This document shows, in pieces, positions 1-6,987 of a stretch of DNA of 17,746 bases. This DNA is from Actinomycetes bacterium (lineage in GTDB: Bacteria; Actinomycetota; Actinomycetes; Actinomycetales; Microbacteriaceae). A model generated the notes under the pieces. The model saw nothing but the letters and a program-made list of their open reading frames with translations. It was not told the DNA's origin and did no database searches. The first letter of the stretch is position 1. Every line of letters begins with the position of its first letter. The stretch covers positions 1-17,746 of the forward strand of contig JAEYAG010000133.1 in NCBI GenBank assembly GCA_023451265.1, read 5' to 3'. The translations under genes were made by a program, and so were the position numbers.

Positions 1-91
1 TGCCGGGGGACACCCGGCATCCGCCCTTCGGCGTTCGTGGGGTGTGTGGTGGGGGATTCTGCGGGGGACAGCACGGGGGAGTTTCCCCCTC

Positions 92-118
92 TTGCTCCCG
101 CCGGCACGCGTGTATACC
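92..118 (+). promoter_or_regulatory. Putative promoter of the secreted protein gene
   Basis: A TTGCTC hexamer (92-97) and TATACC (113-118) resemble -35 and -10 boxes, although the 15-base gap is slightly short. Transcription would start near 125, leaving a leader of roughly 37 bases that contains the ribosome binding site GGAAGGA before the ATG at 162. The call rests on motif resemblance only. Confidence 0.35.
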
Positions 119-161
119 GGGGACTGCTCCGGTGGGCGGGGCGCGAGCGGAAGGACAGATC

Positions 162-944
162 ATGAACAGACGAGCGCGGTTCCGGATGCTGGGGGTCATC
201 GCCGTCGTGGCGGCGCTGGCCCTGTCGGCGAGCCCGGCGATGGCGGCCACGCACACGGCAACGGCGTCGGCCTACACCTGCAGCGGGGGCGAGATCCCCT
301 CCGGCACGTACGCCAGCCTGAGCGTCACGGGCGGGTGCGCTGTCGCGGCGGGGGCGGAGATCACCGTTCTCGGGAGCGTCTCGGTCGCCGCGGGCGCCGC
401 CCTCGACGCGCAGAGCGCGCCGGCGACGATCTCGATCGCCCGGAACGTCACCGGCGGTGCGGGCTCGCTCGTCGGTCTCGGCTGCCAGCCGCCGGAGTAC
501 ACCGGCAACTCGGCGCATCCGTGCACGGTCGACCCCGCGGGACACTCCACCATCTCCGTCGGCGGGAACGTCACCGTCACCGGTGCGGCGGCGGTTCTCC
601 TCAACGGCATCACGGTGCACGGGAACGTCACCCTGACCGGCGGCGGATCGGAGATCCCGTGGGCGATCAAGAACAACCGCATCGACGGGAACGTCACCAT
701 CACGGGACAGCAGACCGAGTGGCTCGGGCTGATGTTCAACACGATCGGCGGAAACGCGACCCTCACGAAGATCGCCCTGAGCGACCCGCACCCGGGAGCG
801 CCAGGGGTGTACATCGTGCGCAACACCGTCGCGCGCAACCTCACCTGCACGGCGCTCACGCCGGGCGTCTCCGGCGGCTTCGTGCCAGGCAGTGTCAACG
901 TGGTCGGCCGCAACGCGACCGGCCAGTGCGCCGCGCTGGTGTGA
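162..944 (+). CDS. Secreted protein with GNVT-type repeats, probable beta-solenoid; function unknown
   Basis: The product is 260 residues. It begins with a clear Sec signal peptide: a basic start (MNRRARFR), a hydrophobic core, and a likely signal peptidase I site after SPAMA near residue 28. The mature part is rich in Gly, Thr, Val and Asn. It carries irregular repeats around the motif G-N-V-T or R-N-V-T (RNVTGG, GGNVTVTG, HGNVTLTG, DGNVTITG, GGNATLT, RNLTCT), each followed by a short beta-strand-like segment, as in right-handed beta-helix proteins. Six cysteines in the mature region suggest disulfides outside the cytoplasm. I see no LPXTG motif, lipobox or C-terminal membrane anchor, so it is probably released or loosely bound to the wall. 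I chose the ATG at 162 because GGAAGGA precedes it and the signal peptide starts there; the longer frame upstream adds 40 residues of unlikely sequence. I do not recognise a specific family. Confidence 0.8.
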   Translation: MNRRARFRMLGVIAVVAALALSASPAMAATHTATASAYTCSGGEIPSGTYASLSVTGGCAVAAGAEITVLGSVSVAAGAALDAQSAPATISIARNVTGGAGSLVGLGCQPPEYTGNSAHPCTVDPAGHSTISVGGNVTVTGAAAVLLNGITVHGNVTLTGGGSEIPWAIKNNRIDGNVTITGQQTEWLGLMFNTIGGNATLTKIALSDPHPGAPGVYIVRNTVARNLTCTALTPGVSGGFVPGSVNVVGRNATGQCAALV

Positions 945-954
945 CCGCGAGGGG

Positions 955-1184
955 CTGACGGCGCTCGTCTATCTCATCGCGCGGGGCAGCGGCATGGCCG
1001 CCCGCGCGAACGCGAGCCGCGCCGGCGTTGCGGAGGACGACAGCTATCGCCCCGCCCGATCGGCGAACCCCGCCGACGACATCGCGCGCGCGCGAAGGCG
1101 TTGCTGGATGCCGGCACCATCACGCCGGGCGAGTTCGACGCCCTCAAGAGCAAGGCTCTGGGCAGCCAGTACTTCGGCGCCTGA
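955..1184 (+). pseudogene. Remnant of a PLDc_N/SHOCT-type small membrane protein gene
   Basis: The first part, in the frame whose codons begin at 955, reads like the end of a transmembrane segment plus a linker (LVYLIARGSGMAAR, then ADDIARA). The match then jumps to another frame from about 1095 and reads KALLDAGTITPGEFDALKSK, a typical SHOCT domain, ending at TGA 1182-1184. Together they resemble the C-terminal two thirds of actinobacterial proteins with an N-terminal membrane part and a terminal SHOCT helix pair. The frame change falls in an alternating CG run (1083-1094), a likely slippage site. The N-terminal membrane helices and any start codon are missing, because the remnant begins directly after the stop of the preceding gene. 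It is probably not expressed as a functional protein. Confidence 0.7.
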
Positions 1185-1215
1185 GCGGCGCCGCCCCGTT
1201 CTCGTCGGCGGTCAG

Positions 1216-1298
1216 TGCCGGTGGTGGGAGTCGAACCCACACGCCCTTTCGGGCAACCGAGTTTGAGTCGGTCGCGTCTGCCATTCCGCCACACCGGC
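1216..1298 (-). tRNA. tRNA-Leu (anticodon CAA)
   Basis: On the minus strand an 83-base cloverleaf can be drawn. The acceptor stem is GCCGGTG with CACCGGC plus discriminator A. The D arm contains GGCAGACGC. The anticodon stem is ACCGA/TCGGT around the loop CTCAAAC, which gives anticodon CAA and reads the leucine codon UUG. A long variable arm (CCCGAAAGGG) marks a class II tRNA, and the T arm is GTGGG-TTCGACT-CCCAC. The CCA end is not encoded. It lies between the decayed SHOCT gene and pdtaR, on the opposite strand to both. Confidence 0.97.
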
Positions 1299-1339
1299 GC
1301 GCACGAGGGTTGCTCGCGCGTCCGGGATTGACCATACCG

Positions 1340-1345
1340 TAGGAT
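1340..1345 (+). promoter_or_regulatory. -10 box of a probable leaderless pdtaR transcript
   Basis: TAGGAT ends six bases before the GTG start of pdtaR. That spacing puts the transcription start on the first base of the start codon, and no convincing Shine-Dalgarno sequence is present (the spacer is CTAAAG). Confidence 0.55.
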
Positions 1346-1351
1346 CTAAAG

Positions 1352-1981
1352 GTGACTGAGCAGGAACAGAGCACGGCCCCGGCATCCTCCACGGCATCGG
1401 CCCCGCGACGCGTCGTCGTCGCCGAGGACGAGTCGCTGATCCGCCTCGACATCGTGGAGATCCTCCGCGACAACGGGTTCGACGTGGTGGGAGAGGCCGG
1501 TGACGGCGAGACCGCCGTCGCGCTGGCGACCGAGCTGCGCCCGGACCTCGTCATCATGGACGTGAAGATGCCGGTGCTGGACGGCATCAGCGCCGCCGAG
1601 AAGCTCAGCAAGAGCCACATCGCCCCCGTCGTGCTGCTGACGGCGTTCAGCCAGAAGGAGCTCGTGGAGCGTGCCAGCGAGGCCGGCGCCCTCGCGTACG
1701 TCGTCAAGCCCTTCACGCCGAACGACCTGCTGCCGGCGATCGAGATCGCCCTGGCCCGCTACGAGCAGATCATCACGCTCGAGGCCGAGGTCGCCGACAT
1801 GGTCGAGCGCTTCGAGACGCGCAAGCTCGTCGACCGGGCCAAGGGCCTGCTCAACGAGAAGATGGGCCTGTCCGAGCCCGAGGCGTTCCGCTGGATCCAG
1901 AAGGCGTCGATGGACCGGCGCCTGACCATGCAGGACGTCGCCAAGGCGATCATCGAGCAGCTCTCGCCCAAGAAGGGCTGA
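1352..1981 (+). CDS. pdtaR: ANTAR-domain response regulator (PdtaR-like transcription antiterminator)
   Basis: The product is 209 residues. Residues about 20-135 form a receiver domain with the acidic pair E25-D26, phosphoacceptor D70 in the segment DLVIMDVKMP, T97 and K119 (VVKPF). A helical linker (ITLEAEVADMVERF) leads to a C-terminal ANTAR RNA-binding domain, about residues 150-205, containing the features RAKGLLNEKMGLSEPEAFRWIQ and later AKAII. ANTAR proteins bind paired RNA hexaloops and prevent transcription termination; the mycobacterial homologue is activated by the kinase PdtaS. No cognate kinase gene lies in this window. The first 18 residues are a Ser/Thr/Ala-rich tail. The start is GTG, placed by the -10 box six bases upstream. 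A strong hairpin terminator follows at once, so the gene is probably monocistronic. Its position close to polA is shared with other actinobacteria, including Mycobacterium. Confidence 0.93.
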   Translation: MTEQEQSTAPASSTASAPRRVVVAEDESLIRLDIVEILRDNGFDVVGEAGDGETAVALATELRPDLVIMDVKMPVLDGISAAEKLSKSHIAPVVLLTAFSQKELVERASEAGALAYVVKPFTPNDLLPAIEIALARYEQIITLEAEVADMVERFETRKLVDRAKGLLNEKMGLSEPEAFRWIQKASMDRRLTMQDVAKAIIEQLSPKKG

Positions 1982-2000
1982 CCCCGCGAGGGAACACTAC

Positions 2001-2038
2001 GGCGCCGAGAGCACGGGTGTTACCCGTTCTCTCGGCGC
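2001..2038. terminator. Strong terminator hairpin after pdtaR with a duplicated 3' arm
   Basis: GCGCCGAGAG (2002-2011) pairs with CTCTCGGCGC (2029-2038). An inner stem ACGGGT/ACCCGT continues it to a 3-base loop, with a single C-T mismatch between the two stems. A second copy of the 3' arm lies at 2048-2057 and could pair with the same 5' arm. The element lies between the convergent ends of pdtaR and the thioesterase gene, so it probably serves both. There is no T tract, as is usual in high-GC actinobacteria. Confidence 0.85.
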
Positions 2039-2061
2039 TGAGTTGTTCTCTCGGCGCCGGG

Positions 2062-2496
2062 TCAGCGGGCGGGCATGTCCTTGATCATGTTCGTGATGCG
2101 GATCGTCGAGCACCGGCGACCCTGATCGTCGGTGACGGCGATCTCGTGCACGGTCATGCTGCGACCGAGGTGCACCGGCGTGCAGACGCCCGTCACGATG
2201 CCGCTCGTCGCGGAGCGCGTGTGCGTCGCGTTGATGTCGACGCCGACGGCCAGGCGCTCCGGCCCGGCGTGGAGGTTCGCGGCCATCGATCCCAGCGACT
2301 CGCCGAGCACGACGTACGCGCCGCCGTGCAGCAGCCCCACCGGCTGGGTGTTGCCCTCGACGGGCATCGTGGCCACCGCCCGCTCGATCGTGAACTCGGT
2401 GAACTCGATGCCCATCTTCTCGGCGAGGGCGCCCATGCCGCGGCGGCGGATCCAGTCCAGTCCGTCGTCGGCGGCGGGAGAGTGCTCAGCGGTCAT
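2062..2496 (-). CDS. PaaI-family hotdog-fold acyl-CoA thioesterase
   Basis: The product is 144 residues, the usual length for a single hotdog domain. The central segment GNTQPVGLLHGGAYVVLGES contains the HGG motif (57-59) and the probable catalytic Glu66 on the following helix. A later strand region (GVDINATHTRSA) is also typical of the TIGR00369/PaaI-EntH-MenI group. Such enzymes hydrolyse aryl- or acyl-CoA thioesters; the substrate here cannot be told from sequence. I chose the ATG at 2496 because AAGGTGGA lies a few bases upstream. The longer reading frame to 2574 would run across the polA start and adds a basic, low-complexity head. The gene converges with pdtaR and diverges from polA, with only 62 bases between the two start codons. 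Confidence 0.9.
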   Translation of the reverse strand: MTAEHSPAADDGLDWIRRRGMGALAEKMGIEFTEFTIERAVATMPVEGNTQPVGLLHGGAYVVLGESLGSMAANLHAGPERLAVGVDINATHTRSATSGIVTGVCTPVHLGRSMTVHEIAVTDDQGRRCSTIRITNMIKDMPAR

Positions 2497-2546
2497 CGTC
2501 CACCTTCGGGATGCGCTCGGTTCGGGGGTGTGTCCGCGTCCGCGTC

Positions 2547-2552
2547 TAGGCT
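2547..2552 (+). promoter_or_regulatory. -10 box of a probable leaderless polA transcript
   Basis: TAGGCT ends six bases before the GTG start at 2559. The arrangement is identical to that at four other genes here with TAGGCT or TAGGAT. Confidence 0.6.
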
Positions 2553-2558
2553 TGCAGG

Positions 2559-5219
2559 GTGACGGACTCCGCAAAGCCTACCCTCCTCGTCGTGGACGGC
2601 CATTCGCTGGCCTATCGCGCCTTCTTCGCCCTTCCCGTCGACAATTTCACGACGAAGGACGGCCAGCACACCAACGGCATCTACGGGTTCCTGTCGATGT
2701 TCGTCAACCTCGTCAAGGCCGAGCAGCCGACCCATCTCGCGGTCGCCTTCGACACCTCACGGCACTCGTTCCGCACCGACCAGTACGCCGAGTACAAGGC
2801 GAACCGGTCGGAGTCGCCCGCCGAGTTCAAGGGACAGATCCCACTGCTGCAGGAGTGCCTGGCCGCGATGAACGTCCCGGTGCTGACGCAGGAGGGCATC
2901 GAGGCCGACGACATCCTGGCGACCCTCGCGACGCAGGGCGCCGCACAGGGGTTCGACGTACTCGTCTGCTCGGGCGACCGCGACACGATCCAGCTCGTCA
3001 CCGATGACGTCACGCTGCTGTACCCGAGCGTGCAGGGCGTGTCGCAGCTCAAGCGCTACACGCCCGATGCCGTGGTGGAGAAGTACGGCCTGCCGCCCGC
3101 GAACTACCCCGACATCGCCGCGCTGGTGGGGGAGACGAGCGACAACCTGCCGGGCGTGCCGAAGGTCGGCGAGAAGACCGCCGTCAAGTGGATCACCCAG
3201 TGGGGGTCGCTGGACGCCCTGCTCGAGAACGCCGACAAGATCACCGGCGTCGTCGGCGGCAATTTGCGCGAGCACCTCGACGACGTGCGCCGCAACCGCT
3301 CCCTGAACGCGCTGCTGCGCGACGTGGATCTCGGCATCGGCCCCGCCGATCTCGCCGTGCAGCCCATCGATGCGCAGGCGGTGCGCGACATCTTCGCCCG
3401 ACTCGAGTTCCGCACCCTGCTGCCGCGCGTGTTCGACGCCGTCGGCGTCGACGCCGAGACGGCGGCCTCGAGCGCCGCACCGGCGGTGGCGGCCCCCGTG
3501 CCCACCGAGCTCGACGCGGCGGGTCTCACGGCCTGGCTCGCCGCGGCCGGCGAGGCGGAGGTGGCGGTCACCGTCACCGTCGAGGCCGGGATGCCGGTGC
3601 GCCTCGGCCTGGCGACGGCCGACGCCGCCGCGGAGTCGCGGTGGAGCGAGGAGACCCCCGAGGCGCTCGGCCCGTGGCTCGAGAGCGAGAGTCCGAAGGT
3701 TCTCGCCGACGCCAAGCCGCAGGTCAAGGCGCTCCGCCGGGCGGGCGTGCGCCTGCGCGGGCTCGTCTTCGACCCCATCCTCGCGGGTTGGCTGCTGCGG
3801 CCGAGCTTCCCCGACAAGAGCCTCGGCGACCTCGTCGACCGCTACCTGGACGAGAAGCTGCCCGAGGCCGACCCCACCCAGCTCGTCCCCGAGACCGAGG
3901 GCGCAACGCCGGGCCAGCTGTCCTGGTACATCCTGCGGGTGACCGAGGCCATGCGCGGCGAGCTGCCGGCATCCGTCGCCGCGGTGCTCGAGGACATCGA
4001 GCTGCCGACCCTCGACACCCTCGCCGACATGGAGCTGGCGGGCGTCGCGGTCTCGCACGAGAAGCTGTCCGGTTTCTCCGCCGAGCTGGGCGCCCGAGCC
4101 GACGCCGTCGCACAGCTGGCGTACGCCGAGATCGGTCGCGAGGTGAACCTCGGGTCGCCCAAGCAGTTGCAGGAGGTGCTCTTCGAGCAGCTCGAGCTGC
4201 CGAAGACGCGCAAGACGAAGACGGGGTACTCGACGGATGCCGCGGTCCTCGCGGACCTGCAGGAGTCGAACCCGCACCCCTTCCTCGACCTGCTGCTGCA
4301 GCACCGCGAAGCCACCAAGCTGCGGCAGATCATCGAGTCGCTGGACACCGCGATCGGCAACGACCGCGCGGCAGGCGCGGACGGGCGCATCCACACCACG
4401 TACGTCCAGACCGGCAGTCAGACCGGCCGGCTGTCGAGCACCGACCCCAACCTGCAGAACAACCCCATCCGCAATGAGGAGTCCCGCCGCATCCGCGCCG
4501 CCTTCGAGGTCGGCGCCGGGTACGAGACCCTGCTGACGGCCGACTACTCGCAGATCGAGATGCGCATCATGGCGCACCTGTCCGGCGACGCGGGACTCAT
4601 CGAGGCGTTCAACTCCGGCGAGGACCTGCACCGCTTCGTCGGCGCCCGCGTGTTCGGCGTCGACCCCGCCGACGTCACACCGGCGATGCGGACGAAGGTC
4701 AAGGCGATGAGCTACGGCCTCGTCTACGGCCTGAGCGCGTTCGGTCTGTCCAAGCAGCTGCGCATCGAACAGGCCGAGGCGAAGCTCCTGATGACCGAGT
4801 ACTTCGCCCGGTTCGGCGCGGTGCGCGACTACCTGCGCTCCTCGGTGGCGCAGGCCCGCATCGACGGCTACACCGAGACGATCTTCGGACGGCGGCGCCC
4901 GTTCCCCGACCTCGCCAGCCCCAACCGCGTGCTGCGCGAGAACGCCGAGCGCGCCGCCTTGAACGCGCCGATCCAGGGCAGCGCCGCCGACATCATGAAG
5001 ATCGCGCTGTTCCGCATCCACGACGAGCTGCGCGAGCGCGAGCTGCGCTCCCGCATCCTGCTGCAGATCCACGACGAACTCGTCGTGGAGGTCGCGCCGG
5101 GGGAGTGGGATGCCGTGGAGCGGATCGTCCACGACCGGATGGGGGATGCCGCCGAGCTGTCGGTGCCGCTGGACGTGCAGATCGGCCGCGGCGAGAACTG
5201 GGATGTCGCCGGTCACTGA
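2559..5219 (+). CDS. polA: DNA polymerase I
   Basis: The product is 886 residues, normal for actinobacterial Pol I. Residues about 1-290 are the 5'-nuclease (FEN) domain, with LLVVDGHSLAYRAFFAL, the acidic motif GIEADDILA, SGDRDT and the helix-hairpin-helix stretch GETSDNLPGVPKVGEKTA. Residues about 310-470 occupy the 3'-5' exonuclease position but lack the DxE metal-binding motif (the expected strand reads VAVTVTVEAG), so proofreading is probably absent, as is common in this phylum. The polymerase domain has motif A with Asp662 (LLTADYSQIEMR), motif B with Arg711, Lys715 and Tyr719, and motif C His838-Asp839-Glu840 (QIHDELVVEV). The enzyme fills gaps and removes RNA primers in replication and repair. 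The GTG start is supported by the upstream -10 box and by the conserved N-terminus beginning directly after it. Confidence 0.98.
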   Translation: MTDSAKPTLLVVDGHSLAYRAFFALPVDNFTTKDGQHTNGIYGFLSMFVNLVKAEQPTHLAVAFDTSRHSFRTDQYAEYKANRSESPAEFKGQIPLLQECLAAMNVPVLTQEGIEADDILATLATQGAAQGFDVLVCSGDRDTIQLVTDDVTLLYPSVQGVSQLKRYTPDAVVEKYGLPPANYPDIAALVGETSDNLPGVPKVGEKTAVKWITQWGSLDALLENADKITGVVGGNLREHLDDVRRNRSLNALLRDVDLGIGPADLAVQPIDAQAVRDIFARLEFRTLLPRVFDAVGVDAETAASSAAPAVAAPVPTELDAAGLTAWLAAAGEAEVAVTVTVEAGMPVRLGLATADAAAESRWSEETPEALGPWLESESPKVLADAKPQVKALRRAGVRLRGLVFDPILAGWLLRPSFPDKSLGDLVDRYLDEKLPEADPTQLVPETEGATPGQLSWYILRVTEAMRGELPASVAAVLEDIELPTLDTLADMELAGVAVSHEKLSGFSAELGARADAVAQLAYAEIGREVNLGSPKQLQEVLFEQLELPKTRKTKTGYSTDAAVLADLQESNPHPFLDLLLQHREATKLRQIIESLDTAIGNDRAAGADGRIHTTYVQTGSQTGRLSSTDPNLQNNPIRNEESRRIRAAFEVGAGYETLLTADYSQIEMRIMAHLSGDAGLIEAFNSGEDLHRFVGARVFGVDPADVTPAMRTKVKAMSYGLVYGLSAFGLSKQLRIEQAEAKLLMTEYFARFGAVRDYLRSSVAQARIDGYTETIFGRRRPFPDLASPNRVLRENAERAALNAPIQGSAADIMKIALFRIHDELRERELRSRILLQIHDELVVEVAPGEWDAVERIVHDRMGDAAELSVPLDVQIGRGENWDVAGH

Positions 5220-5224
5220 GCCGA

Positions 5225-5239
5225 TGACACCGAGTGTCA
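5225..5239. repeat. 6-bp inverted repeat in the polA-DUF885 gap
   Basis: TGACAC (5225-5230) and GTGTCA (5234-5239) form a perfect inverted repeat with a 3-base spacer. It is centred about 33 bases before the predicted transcription start of the next gene, so it could be an operator over the -35 region. It could also act as a weak hairpin behind polA. Confidence 0.4.
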
Positions 5240-5252
5240 GGCCGCGCGGGAT

Positions 5253-5258
5253 TAGGCT
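5253..5258 (+). promoter_or_regulatory. -10 box of a probable leaderless DUF885 transcript
   Basis: TAGGCT followed by CGAAGG and then ATG. The same 15-base string, TAGGCT-CGAAGG-ATG, occurs before the AEC transporter at 13838. Confidence 0.55.
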
Positions 5259-5264
5259 CGAAGG

Positions 5265-6941
5265 ATGACCGACACCCAGCGCACCCCCACGCCGATCGAC
5301 CAGATCGCCGAGGCGTGGGTCGACACGTCCGCGGAGCTCTCACCGAGCCTCGCCACCTACATCGGCCGGTTCGAGCACAACCACCGGCTCGACGACCTGT
5401 CACCCGCCGGACGCGCCGCACGGCAAGCAGCGGCGACCTCGGCTCTCGCGGCGCTGCGGGACGCGGAGCCCGTCGATGACGTCGACCTCGTCACGAAGGC
5501 CGACCTCTCCGGCGACCTCGAGCTCGAGATCGCCCTGCACGAGGCCGGTGCCCACCTGCGCGACGTCAACGTCATCGCCTCGCCTGCGCAGGAGCTGCGC
5601 AACGTCTTCGACCTCATGCCGACCGACACGATCGAGGACTGGTCGGTGATCGCCGCCCGGCTCGCCGCCGTTCCCGCTGCCGTCGGCGGGTACGTCGAGA
5701 CGCTGCGGGAGGGGATCGCGACCGGTGTCGTCCCGGCGCGCCGTCAGGTGACGGAGGTGATCGGACAGATCGCCCGCTACACCGCCGACAACGGCTTCTT
5801 CGCGACGTACGCCGCCGACGCAACCCCCGCCGAGGGCGGCCTGCCGGCCTCGCTGGCGAAGACGCTCGCCGACCACGCCGGCGCCGCGCGCGTCGCCTAC
5901 GACGAGCTCGCCGACTTCCTGCGCACCGAGCTCTCACCCGCGGCATCCGAGACCGACGCCGTGGGCCGTGAGCTGTATCAGCTGCACTCGCGGGTGTTCC
6001 TCGGCGCCGAGATCGACCTCGACGAGACCTACGAGTGGGGCCTGGAGGAGCTCGCGCGCATGGTCGCCGAGCAGGAGGCCATCGCGAACGAGATCCTGCC
6101 GGGCGCGACCGTCGAAGAGGCTGTCGCGTTCCTGGAGAACGACCAGAGCCGCAAGCTCCACGGCACCGCCGCGCTGCAGGAGTGGATGCAGGCCACGAGC
6201 GACCGCGCGGTCGCCGAGCTGGGGGAGACGCACTTCGACATCCCCGAGCCGATCCGGCGCCTGGAGTGCATGATCGCCCCGACCAACGAGGGCGGCATCT
6301 ACTACACCGGCCCGACCGACGACTTCTCGCGCCCGGGCCGGATGTGGTGGTCGGTGCCGGAGGGCGTCGACACCTTCGACACCTGGCGCGAACTCACGAC
6401 CGTCTACCACGAGGGCGTTCCGGGTCATCATCTGCAGATCGCGCAGGCGGTCTACAACCGCGCCGAGTTGAACTCGTGGCGACGGCTGCTGGCGGGCTCG
6501 AGCGGCCACGCCGAGGGTTGGGCGCTGTACGCCGAGCGTCTCATGGAGCAGCTCGGCTACCTCGACGACCCCGCCGACCGGCTGGGCATGCTCGACGGGC
6601 AGCGCATGCGCGCCGCGCGCGTCGTGCTCGACATCGGCGTGCACCTCGGCAAGCCTCGTCCCGACGGACAGGGCATCTGGGACGCCGACTTCGCGCTGGA
6701 GTTCATGCGTCGAAACGTCAACATGCCCGACGAGTTCATCCAGTTCGAGGTCAACCGATACCTCGGCTGGCCGGGCCAGGCGCCGTCGTACAAGGTCGGC
6801 CAGCGGATCTGGGAGCAGATCCGCGACGACGCCGCCGAGCGTGAGGGTGCCGACTTCCACATCAAGCGCTTCCACATGCGGGCGCTGCGCCTCGGCGGAG
6901 TCGGACTCGACACCCTGCGCATGGCGCTCGCGCAGGGCTGA
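5265..6941 (+). CDS. DUF885 family protein, putative zinc metallopeptidase
   Basis: The product is 558 residues, the usual size for DUF885 proteins. The diagnostic motif HEGVPGHH occupies residues 382-389 in the helix TTVYHEGVPGHHLQIAQA. A downstream Glu417 sits in AEGWALYAERLMEQLG, matching the HExxH-plus-glutamate arrangement expected of a gluzincin-like metal site. There is no signal peptide or membrane segment, so the protein is probably cytoplasmic. The N-terminal third is helical and acidic. Members of this family are usually annotated as hypothetical or as dipeptidyl carboxypeptidase-like; the substrate is unknown and the peptidase activity is inferred from the motif. It starts 45 bases after polA with its own -10 box, so it is probably transcribed separately. 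The next gene begins 46 bases downstream. Confidence 0.9.
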   Translation: MTDTQRTPTPIDQIAEAWVDTSAELSPSLATYIGRFEHNHRLDDLSPAGRAARQAAATSALAALRDAEPVDDVDLVTKADLSGDLELEIALHEAGAHLRDVNVIASPAQELRNVFDLMPTDTIEDWSVIAARLAAVPAAVGGYVETLREGIATGVVPARRQVTEVIGQIARYTADNGFFATYAADATPAEGGLPASLAKTLADHAGAARVAYDELADFLRTELSPAASETDAVGRELYQLHSRVFLGAEIDLDETYEWGLEELARMVAEQEAIANEILPGATVEEAVAFLENDQSRKLHGTAALQEWMQATSDRAVAELGETHFDIPEPIRRLECMIAPTNEGGIYYTGPTDDFSRPGRMWWSVPEGVDTFDTWRELTTVYHEGVPGHHLQIAQAVYNRAELNSWRRLLAGSSGHAEGWALYAERLMEQLGYLDDPADRLGMLDGQRMRAARVVLDIGVHLGKPRPDGQGIWDADFALEFMRRNVNMPDEFIQFEVNRYLGWPGQAPSYKVGQRIWEQIRDDAAEREGADFHIKRFHMRALRLGGVGLDTLRMALAQG

Positions 6942-6987
6942 GGACGGATGTGGGAATGCCGGCGATCACGCGACGGTTTGCATTCAC

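Noticed and set aside
1328..1333. TTGACC upstream of pdtaR as a -35 box
   Set aside because: It lies only six bases before the TAGGAT box, far too close for a sigma-70-type -35/-10 pair.
2757..5216. Long minus-strand open frame opposite polA
   Set aside because: It is fully antisense to polA, is made of His/Arg/Leu/Gly-rich sequence typical of antisense frames in high-GC genes, and has no family resemblance.
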